DNA from: Nitriliruptorales bacterium
GTDB lineage: Bacteria > Actinomycetota > Nitriliruptoria > Euzebyales > Egibacteraceae
NCBI GenBank assembly: GCA_007119305.1
Contig: SKPY01000507.1
Span: 1-15,800, forward strand
DNA length: 15,800 bases
Reading direction: 5' to 3'
Below, piece after piece: positions 6,844 through 12,551 of this stretch. The translations under genes and the position numbers were made by a program. The stretch's first letter is position 1; the number at the start of each line of letters is the position of its first letter. A model generated the notes under the pieces. It searched no databases and had not been told where the DNA came from. It saw only the letters and a program-made list of their open reading frames with translations.

Positions 6844-7386
6844 TTACGGCGGCGGGGCAGCCAGCGCGCGCGCAGCACGCAGGAACGCCTCGGGGTCGGC
6901 GGGGGTCACCAGCACAGCGCCCGCGGGGCACGCCAGGCGCACTGCACGTTCGAGGTCGGTGGTGGCCACGAGGAGCTTCTCGCCGCTGCCGGGAGTGGGC
7001 CACGCCAGGACACGGCAGCCGTAGGCGCTGCCGAGGAGGCGGCCGCGCCGGCGCAGCTCGCGCGCGCGGCGGTCGCGGGACACCGGCCGGCGGATCGCGA
7101 ACGTCTGCGCGGCCCCCAGGTGCCGGCGGATCGTCAGGGCACCGTCGTGCAGCTCGTACGCCGTCGGGAAGCCGGCCAGGCGCACGAGCACCGCGAGCGG
7201 CAGCACCGTCCCCGCCACCACCGCAGCGGCGCTGGCGACCAGGCCCCCGCCGGCGAGCGACCAGCCGAGCAGCGCGGCGACGAGGACGAACCATGCGCTG
7301 AGCCAGCCGACCAGCAGGCCGCGGGCGCGTGCGTCGAGCGGGGCGGCCGGGAACGTCGTCGTCGAACCGGGGTCCGCACCCGTCAC
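6844..7386 (-). CDS. Two-helix membrane protein with bacterial PH-like domain (paralogue A)
   Basis: A 180-residue protein starting at a GTG overlapping the stop of the carboxylase beta gene (GTGA, 7383-7386). N-terminal TFPAAPLDARAR is shared with B and C. Helices lie at about 23-45 and 50-70. The soluble domain opens with AYELHDGALTIRRHLG, includes RRRGRLLGSAYGCR, and ends with VATTDLERAVRLACPAG and VLVTPADPEAFLRAA. The two helices followed by the PH-like fold suggest a cytoplasmic domain tied to the inner membrane. Its GTG has no good Shine-Dalgarno, so translation probably depends on ribosomes finishing the beta subunit. Function unknown. Confidence 0.8.
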   Translation of the reverse strand: MTGADPGSTTTFPAAPLDARARGLLVGWLSAWFVLVAALLGWSLAGGGLVASAAAVVAGTVLPLAVLVRLAGFPTAYELHDGALTIRRHLGAAQTFAIRRPVSRDRRARELRRRGRLLGSAYGCRVLAWPTPGSGEKLLVATTDLERAVRLACPAGAVLVTPADPEAFLRAARALAAPPP

Positions 7387-8972
7387 AGCGGGATGTTGCC
7401 GTGCTTGCGCGGTGGGCGGACGTGGCGCTTCGTGAGGGCGAAGCGCAGGGCCTTGACGAGCTGGGGCCGGGTGTCGCTGGGCATGATCACCGCGTCGAGG
7501 TAGCCCCGCTCCGCCGCCTTGTAGGGGTTGAGCAGCGCGTCGTCGTACTCGGCGATCAGCTCGGCCCGGCGGGCGTCGGGATCGTCGGCCTCCGCGATCT
7601 CCTTGCGGTGGAGGATGTTCACCGCGCCCTGCGCCCCCATCACCGCGATCTCGGCCGTCGGCCAGGCGAAGTTGACGTCCGCGCCGACGTGCTTGGAGCC
7701 CATGACGTCGTAGGCCCCGCCGTAGGCCTTGCGGGTGATCACCGTGAGCTTCGGCACGGTCGCCTCGCAGTAGGCGTACAGCAGCTTCGCGCCGTGGCGG
7801 ATGATCCCGCCCCATTCCTGCCCGGTGCCGGGCATGAAGCCCGGGACGTCCACGAACGTGACGATCGGCAGGTTGAAGGCGTCGCAGGTGCGCACGAACC
7901 GGCCGGCCTTCTGCGCGCTGGCGATGTCGAGCACGCCGGCGAGGTGCATCGGCTGGTTCGCGACCACGCCGACGGGATGGCCGTCCAGGCGGGCGAACCC
8001 GATCACGATGTTGTCCCCCCAGAACGGCTGCACCTCGAAGAACTCCTCGTCGTCGACCACCCGGGTGATGACGTCGCGGATGTCGTAGGGCGTGTTCGAG
8101 CTGTCGGGGATGAGCGTGTCGAGCTCGGGGTCCGTGCGGTCGGGCGCATCGGTCGGGTCGAAGCGCGGTGGCTCCTCGAGGTTGTTGTCAGGCAGGAACG
8201 ACAGCAGGTAGCGGATGTCGTCGAGGCAGGCCTCCTCGGAGTCGGACGCGAAGTGCGCCACGCCCGACTTCGAGTTGTGGCTCATCGCGCCGCCGAGCTC
8301 CTCGAACGTGACGTCCTCGCCGGTCACCGTCTTGATGACCTCTGGACCGGTGATGAACATGTGCGAGGTCTCCTTCACCATGAAGATGAAGTCCGTCATC
8401 GCCGGCGAGTAGACCGCGCCGCCTGCGCACGGGCCCATGATGGCCGAGATCTGCGGGATCACGCCGCTGGCCTTGACGTTGCGGTAGAAGATGTCGCCGT
8501 AGCCGCCGAGGCTGACGACGCCCTCCTGGATGCGCGCCCCGCCGGAGTCGTTCAGCCCGATCATCGGCACGCCCATGCGGATCGCGAGGTCCATGACCTT
8601 CACGATCTTCTCCGCGAACACCTCGCCGAGGCTGCCGCCGAACACGGTGAAGTCCTGGCTGAACACCACGACCCGCCGGCCGTCGACCGTGCCGTAGCCG
8701 GTCACCACCCCGTCCCCGGGGATGCGGCTGTGCTCGAGGCCGAACCCACGCGCGCGATGCACGGCGAGCGCGTCGGTCTCCACGAACGAGTCGTCGTCGA
8801 GCAGCAGGTCGATGCGCTCGCGGGCGGTGAGCTTGCCCTTCGCGTGCTGCTTCTCCACGGCACGCGCGCTGCCGGCGTGCTCGGCCTCGTGCAGGCGGCG
8901 GCGGAGCTCTTCGAGCTTGTCCCGCGTCGTCGCGCGCGGCGCTGCGTCGGAGCGGGCCTCGGTGTCGGTCAC
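7383..8972 (-). CDS. pccB: Propionyl/acetyl-CoA carboxylase beta subunit (carboxyltransferase)
   Basis: A 529-residue carboxyltransferase that moves the carboxyl group from carboxybiotin to an acyl-CoA. The N-terminal crotonase-like half has KGKLTARERIDLLLD (46-60) and the oxyanion-hole segment MGPCAGGAVYSP (179-190). The C-terminal half has VDVPGFMPGTGQEWGGIIRHGAK and KAYGGAYDVMGSKH (415-428). Asp422 in this motif matches in number and context the PccB residue known in Streptomyces to favour propionyl-CoA (and acetyl-CoA) over longer substrates. The start is a GTG with GAGGAG 7 bases upstream; an ATG 18 bases upstream is out of frame and stops at once. It heads the operon with the PH-like proteins and accE and is divergent from birA. 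Mycobacterial counterpart: AccD5. Confidence 0.95.
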   Translation of the reverse strand: MTDTEARSDAAPRATTRDKLEELRRRLHEAEHAGSARAVEKQHAKGKLTARERIDLLLDDDSFVETDALAVHRARGFGLEHSRIPGDGVVTGYGTVDGRRVVVFSQDFTVFGGSLGEVFAEKIVKVMDLAIRMGVPMIGLNDSGGARIQEGVVSLGGYGDIFYRNVKASGVIPQISAIMGPCAGGAVYSPAMTDFIFMVKETSHMFITGPEVIKTVTGEDVTFEELGGAMSHNSKSGVAHFASDSEEACLDDIRYLLSFLPDNNLEEPPRFDPTDAPDRTDPELDTLIPDSSNTPYDIRDVITRVVDDEEFFEVQPFWGDNIVIGFARLDGHPVGVVANQPMHLAGVLDIASAQKAGRFVRTCDAFNLPIVTFVDVPGFMPGTGQEWGGIIRHGAKLLYAYCEATVPKLTVITRKAYGGAYDVMGSKHVGADVNFAWPTAEIAVMGAQGAVNILHRKEIAEADDPDARRAELIAEYDDALLNPYKAAERGYLDAVIMPSDTRPQLVKALRFALTKRHVRPPRKHGNIPL

Positions 8973-9001
8973 GGGGGTCTCCTCATCTGCGGCTTGCGGG
9001 G

Positions 9002-9007
9002 ATTGTA
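9002..9007 (-). promoter_or_regulatory. Probable -10 box of the pccB-accE operon
   Basis: On the minus strand this is TACAAT, one base from the TATAAT consensus and one of the few A/T-rich hexamers in the area. It lies 29 bases before the GTG at 8972. No -35 match is seen. It shares a 127-base divergent region with the birA promoter. Confidence 0.55.
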
Positions 9008-9062
9008 GGCAGCCGGTGCCCCGGCGCCCGTGCCGGACACCTGCCGCGGAGGCCGGCTCGCG

Positions 9063-9068
9063 TAGCCT
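9063..9068 (+). promoter_or_regulatory. Probable -10 box of birA
   Basis: TAGCCT, 31 bases before the GTG at 9100. The same hexamer occurs before the methylcrotonyl-type beta gene. The direct repeat GTGCC, just upstream (about 9016-9034), may or may not be regulatory. Confidence 0.45.
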
Positions 9069-9099
9069 GGGCGCTGATGCGACGAGGCCCGAGCCGCCG

Positions 9100-9903
9100 G
9101 TGACCGGTCCGCCCCCCCGCCTGATCGAGGGACTGCTCGCAGGGCCGTCGCTGCTCAGCGGCTTCGAGTGGCACGAGGAGATCGACTCGACGAACCGCCG
9201 CTGCCTGGCACTGGCCGGGGAGGGTCATGCGGAGGGCTGCGTGGTCGCCGCCGACCTGCAGACCGCCGGTCGGGGCCGCCAGGGACGGACATGGGTCGCT
9301 CCGGCGGGCACCTCCCTCATGCTCTCGATCCTGCTGCGTCCGCGGGTGCCCGCCGAGACAGCCCAGCTGCTGCCGCTGCTCGTGGGCCTTGCGCTCGCCG
9401 AGGTCGTGGAGGCGCACGTTCCGGGCAGCGCCGTGGCGCTCAAATGGCCCAACGACCTGCTCGTCGCGGGGCGCAAGTGCGCAGGCATCCTCGTGGAGAG
9501 CGACACGGCCGGCGCGGCGGTCGCCGGGGTCGGGCTCAACGTGGACTGGCGGGGTGTCGAGCGGCCGGCGGAGCTCGCCGCCGCCACGTCACTGGCCGAG
9601 GTGACCGACAGGCCGGTCGACCGCTGGCGGCTGCTCGCCGGCCTCATCGGCGTGCTCGGCAACCGCTACGCCGCGTGGCAGTCCGCGCCCACGGCCTTCC
9701 TCACCCACTACCGGGCGCGGTGCGCCACGCTCGGCCAGCGCGTGCGCGTGCGGCTCGGCAGCGGCGAGGAGCTCGTGGGCGACGCCCGCGACGTGGCCGC
9801 CACCGGGGCGCTGGCAGTCCAGGTGCGCCCCGGCGAGGTGGTCGCCGTCACCGCGGGCGACGTCGAGCATCTGCGCCTCAGCCGGCCTCCAGCTCGAGGG
9901 TGA
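9100..9903 (+). CDS. birA: Biotin-[acetyl-CoA-carboxylase] ligase (biotin protein ligase)
   Basis: A 267-residue enzyme that makes biotinyl-AMP and attaches biotin to the carrier-domain lysine, presumably Lys551 of the alpha subunit in this window. Motifs: biotin/ATP loop GRGRQGRTW (57-65), KWPNDLLV (115-122), GRKCAGILVE (124-133) with the conserved Lys126, and GVGLNV (143-148). The C-terminal SH3-like domain runs from about 215. There is no N-terminal winged helix, so this is a class I ligase without the repressor function of E. coli BirA. The GTG start is chosen because upstream in-frame sequence has no family similarity and GAGG lies 12 bases before it. A C7 run lies at 9112-9118, within codons 5-7. 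The 3' end overlaps the convergent GerMN lipoprotein gene by 26 bases. Confidence 0.92.
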   Translation: MTGPPPRLIEGLLAGPSLLSGFEWHEEIDSTNRRCLALAGEGHAEGCVVAADLQTAGRGRQGRTWVAPAGTSLMLSILLRPRVPAETAQLLPLLVGLALAEVVEAHVPGSAVALKWPNDLLVAGRKCAGILVESDTAGAAVAGVGLNVDWRGVERPAELAAATSLAEVTDRPVDRWRLLAGLIGVLGNRYAAWQSAPTAFLTHYRARCATLGQRVRVRLGSGEELVGDARDVAATGALAVQVRPGEVVAVTAGDVEHLRLSRPPARG

Positions 9904-10795
9904 CCTCGAACGGCGGGCGGCCCTCCCCCGCGGACGGGTCGGGCTCGAGCGCGCGGATCGTCCACACGCCGGGCTCCGGCAGGGTGAACGTGTGCTCCCA
10001 CGTCCCGCGCTCGGGACCGCCGGCCGTCGCGGTCGTGAACGTGTCCTCGGCGACGCTGCCGTCGGGTGCGACGAGCTGGAGCTCGATCGTGGCCTCGAAG
10101 GTGCTGGCCTCGCCGCCGACCGCCACGTCACCGACGTCCACGCTGTCGGTGGAGAAGTGGGAGGTGAACGTGATCGGCGACAGCGCGAGCTCGTCAGGGG
10201 CGACCGGGTCCTCCACGCCGACGTGTCCGGCGAGCGACTCGACCTGAGCTCCCTCGATACGGATCTGCACCGCGTCGACGCCCTCGAACTGCGCTCCGGT
10301 GTGCGCGATCTGCTGCACGAGCGCCTCCTCGTAGGCGGCACCCAGCCCCTCGTCGGGCACGAGCGCGTCGTTGAAGTCCACCGTGAGGATCCCGCCGGCG
10401 ATGTTCACGTCGAGCACCTGCGCGCCCGCCCCGGCGAGGCTCATGCGTCCGGGTTCACGGGGCTCGCCTGCGACGAGCGCCTCGTACGCCGCACGCGCGA
10501 CGGCGACGGTCGGCTCGTCGAGCGCGACGACCTCCGGCTCGACCCACACCCCGGAGTCGTGGTCACGGGCGAAGTACACCGTCACCTCGTCGACGCCGTC
10601 GTCGGGCGGCGGCTCGTCGGTCGGCGTCGGTTCCGGCGTCGGGGTGGGCGTCGGGGTCGCTTCCGGCGTCTCGGCCGGTTCCGGGCTGGGTGTCGCGGGC
10701 TCGGGTGTCGGCGCCGCGGCCGGCTCCGTCTCACCGCAGGCGGCGAGGGCGACGAGCAGACCGAGGCCGAGCGCGAGCAGGGCGAAGCGGCGCAT
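9878..10795 (-). CDS. GerMN/Gmad2-domain lipoprotein
   Basis: A 305-residue exported lipoprotein. The signal peptide MRRFALLALGLGLLVALAAC ends in a lipobox with Cys20. A Pro/Thr/Glu-rich spacer (about 27-66) follows. A GerMN domain (about 69-190) is recognisable from VTVYFARD, then VARAAYEALVAGEP and GILTVDFNDALV. A C-terminal Gmad2-type immunoglobulin-like domain (about 206-302) starts at ITFTSHFSTDSV and contains TWEHTFTLPEPGVWTIRA. In actinomycetes such proteins are non-sporulation envelope lipoproteins; peptidoglycan-related binding is proposed but unproven here. AAGGAG before the ATG at 10795 sets the start. It follows the LCP gene in the same direction after 69 bases, with its own possible -10 box. 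Confidence 0.88.
   Translation of the reverse strand: MRRFALLALGLGLLVALAACGETEPAAAPTPEPATPSPEPAETPEATPTPTPTPEPTPTDEPPPDDGVDEVTVYFARDHDSGVWVEPEVVALDEPTVAVARAAYEALVAGEPREPGRMSLAGAGAQVLDVNIAGGILTVDFNDALVPDEGLGAAYEEALVQQIAHTGAQFEGVDAVQIRIEGAQVESLAGHVGVEDPVAPDELALSPITFTSHFSTDSVDVGDVAVGGEASTFEATIELQLVAPDGSVAEDTFTTATAGGPERGTWEHTFTLPEPGVWTIRALEPDPSAGEGRPPFEVTLELEAG
10608..10717 (-). repeat. Low-complexity Pro/Thr/Glu spacer of the GerMN lipoprotein
   Basis: Degenerate CCGACGCC/GAACC-type triplet repeats encode alternating Pro-Thr and Pro-Glu residues between the lipid anchor and the folded domains. A similar spacer is found in the lipoprotein at 11764-12435. Both probably reach through the cell-wall layer. 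Confidence 0.6.
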
Positions 10796-10822
10796 TCTGG
10801 GCTCCTTGTCGAGCTGACCCAC

Positions 10823-10828
10823 AGGGTA
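10823..10828 (-). promoter_or_regulatory. Possible -10 box of the GerMN lipoprotein
   Basis: On the minus strand this reads TACCCT, 27 bases before the ATG. A small hairpin (ACGAC 10828-10832 with GTCGT 10837-10841) lies just upstream. The gene may therefore be transcribed both from here and from the LCP operon. Confidence 0.35.
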
Positions 10829-10864
10829 CGACGCCCGTCGTGGGCGCAGGGTTGCCCCCAGCGG

Positions 10865-11767
10865 TCACCGCGGCGGGCCGACCTCGCCGCGGCGGATGCG
10901 CTCGAACGCGTCCCCCGACTGCAGGTGCACGATCGACGCGCCGCCGCTCGTCGTGCCGAACGAGCCCGACAGCGCCTCCTGGTGCACGTCGGCCGGGTCG
11001 ATCTGCGTGGCGAGCAGCGCCAGCGGCAGCAGCTGGTCGGCGGGGATGTCCGTGACCGTGGTGCGGGCGAAGTGCGCCGTGAGGTAGGTGAGGTCGCGCA
11101 GGTCGTTGTGGCGGGAGACGACCTGCTCGTGCACGGAGCGCATGAACAGCCCGTGGGTGCGGGTGCGCCCGAAGTCGCCGTCGGGGTGGGAGTTGCGGTC
11201 GCGCACGAAGGCGAGCGACTGCTCCCCGTCCAGCGTCTGCCGCCCCGGATGCAGGTTCGATCCAGAGAAGCGGTCGACCATGCGGCGCTCCACCTCGACC
11301 TCCACGCCGCCGAGGATCCGTGTCATCTCCTCGATGCCGCGGAAGGTGGTGAGGGCGTAGTGGTCGATCGGGATGCCCGTGTAGTCCTCGACCGCGGATA
11401 CCTGGCGCTCCGGGCCGCCGAACGCGAGGTGCGCGTTGATCTTCGTGCCTCCTGCGAGGGTGTCGCGGGGGATGTTCACGATGGTGGCCGCCCGTGCCTC
11501 CGTGTCGACGGCGAGGAGGTGGAGGCCGTCGGCGCGGCCGCGCAGCGGATCGCCCGACCGATACGGCATGCCGATGTCGGACCCGATGACGAGGACGACC
11601 AGCAGACCGTCGTGCGCGTAGGGCGGCCGGACGTCCGCCCGGTGCAGCGTGGCGGCGACGGCTCCCGCAGCGAGCAGGCCGAGGGCCGTGGCCACCACAA
11701 CGAGGCTCGTCGCGAGGCGCGCCAGGGCCGGCAGGGCCGACGCGCGCCGCGCCGCGCCCGCCGTCAC
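10865..11767 (-). CDS. LytR-CpsA-Psr (LCP) family cell-wall glycopolymer ligase
   Basis: A 300-residue membrane protein. An N-terminal transmembrane helix (about 17-40) is followed by an extracytoplasmic LCP domain. Family landmarks are present in order: VLVIGSD (58-64), RADGLHLLAVD (78-88), NIPRD (98-102), KINAHLAFGG (109-118), and LDGEQSLAFVRDR followed by DGDFGRTRTH (about 179-205). The conserved Asp and Arg residues that hold the lipid pyrophosphate and magnesium are kept. LCP enzymes transfer lipid-linked glycopolymers, such as teichoic acids or arabinogalactan, to peptidoglycan. The GTG start overlaps the upstream lipoprotein stop (GTGA, 11764-11767), with a strong GGAGGAGGAG just before. 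The canonical D-G-D-F-G-R-x-x-R-Q reads R-T-H here, a mild variation. Confidence 0.92.
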   Translation of the reverse strand: MTAGAARRASALPALARLATSLVVVATALGLLAAGAVAATLHRADVRPPYAHDGLLVVLVIGSDIGMPYRSGDPLRGRADGLHLLAVDTEARAATIVNIPRDTLAGGTKINAHLAFGGPERQVSAVEDYTGIPIDHYALTTFRGIEEMTRILGGVEVEVERRMVDRFSGSNLHPGRQTLDGEQSLAFVRDRNSHPDGDFGRTRTHGLFMRSVHEQVVSRHNDLRDLTYLTAHFARTTVTDIPADQLLPLALLATQIDPADVHQEALSGSFGTTSGGASIVHLQSGDAFERIRRGEVGPPR

Positions 11768-12435
11768 GGCTCCTCCTCCCGCTCCAGCGTCACGTCGACG
11801 GCCTGCGCTCGCCAGCCGTGCCCGTCCGGCACGAACACGGCATGCCCCGCCTGGGTGATCGCGATCTCCGCGCCGCTGGTCAGCACGCCCACGAGGGCGG
11901 CGTGAAACGTCAGCGTGACGTGGCGTGGGGTCGACCCGTGCATCGTGACCATGGGATCCACGCTCGCTGGCCCCGGTTCCACTCGTTGCACGTCGAGGTC
12001 GAGGACCCCGAGGCCGCGGCGCTCCTCGTCGCCCAGCGCCTGCTGCGCGCCGTCGGTGAGGAGCGCTGCGAGCGGCGCCTCGGAGAACCACGTCGCCGGG
12101 TCGGTGTACTGCGCGTTGAGGAACGCTTCGAGGACCGCGGTGGCGTCCTGTGCGGCCTGCTCCGCGGCGGTTTCGTCCACGCCACGGGGCTCCGTCGACA
12201 GGATCGGGGCGTTGTCGGTGTCGAGAACGTGCACCGGGTCGGCTGCGAGCTCGAAGGGCGGCGCAGGCTCGGCGGCCAGCGGCGTGGGGGTCGGGCTGGG
12301 GGTGGGGGTCGCCGCGGGTCGGACCGCCTGACCCTCGGGCGTCGCCGTGGGCGTGGCCTCCGGCACACCGGTGCACGCCGACGCCGCGACCAGCGCGACG
12401 GCGAGCAGCCAGGGGGCGAGGGGACGGCGCTGCAT
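11764..12435 (-). CDS. Pro/Thr-rich lipoprotein of unknown function, partner of the LCP gene
   Basis: A 223-residue predicted lipoprotein: MQRRPLAPWLLAVALVAASAC with lipobox Cys21, then a Thr/Pro spacer (about 26-54) and a globular part. The globular part has a helical segment (about 88-135: VDETAAEQAAQ, FLNAQYTDPATWFSEAPLAALL) followed by strands (RHVTLTFHAALVGV, GHAVFVPDGHGWRAQAVDVTLE). An NTF2-like or cystatin-like fold is possible; I recognise no named family. An alternative in-frame ATG at 12492 would add 19 basic residues before the signal peptide. Neither start has a strong ribosome site. The gene overlaps the LCP gene by 4 bases, so the two are probably made together and may act together in glycopolymer attachment. 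Confidence 0.75.
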   Translation of the reverse strand: MQRRPLAPWLLAVALVAASACTGVPEATPTATPEGQAVRPAATPTPSPTPTPLAAEPAPPFELAADPVHVLDTDNAPILSTEPRGVDETAAEQAAQDATAVLEAFLNAQYTDPATWFSEAPLAALLTDGAQQALGDEERRGLGVLDLDVQRVEPGPASVDPMVTMHGSTPRHVTLTFHAALVGVLTSGAEIAITQAGHAVFVPDGHGWRAQAVDVTLEREEEP

Positions 12436-12495
12436 GGCCGGCCGAGGATGCGCTCCCACGAGCCGGCGCGCAAGTGGACGGGGCGTGACCATCCG

Positions 12496-12514
12496 GGGCG
12501 GTAGCCTTCCGCCC
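12496..12514 (+). promoter_or_regulatory. Promoter of the mccB-type gene with -10 box inside an inverted repeat
   Basis: GGGCGG (12496-12501) and CCGCCC (12509-12514) form a perfect 6-base inverted repeat. Between them is TAGCCT (12502-12507), the same -10-like hexamer as before birA, 44 bases from the ATG at 12552. A protein bound to the repeat would cover the -10 element, as a repressor does. The site also lies in the short region shared with the divergent lipoprotein-LCP operon. Confidence 0.45.
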
Positions 12515-12551
12515 TGATCGCACGCGCCCGGCGCGACGAGGAGCCCGAGGG

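Noticed and set aside
9112..9118. C7 run near the start of birA as a phase-variable tract
   Set aside because: Homopolymers of this length are expected at this GC content, and biotin ligase is essential, so slippage control is unlikely.
9100..9903. BirA as a biotin-operon repressor
   Set aside because: No N-terminal winged-helix domain precedes the ligase domain, and no operator-like long palindrome is seen in the divergent region.
9992..11905. Long open frame on the plus strand opposite the GerMN and LCP genes
   Set aside because: It has no stop because of high GC content, its Arg/Gly/His-rich translation shows no family motif, and the opposite strand carries clear domains with signal peptides.
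12436..12492. Longer start (ATG at 12492) for the lipoprotein upstream of the LCP gene
   Set aside because: It would give a signal peptide of about 40 residues and place the start next to the opposing promoter; the shorter form has a standard n-region. The choice is not certain.
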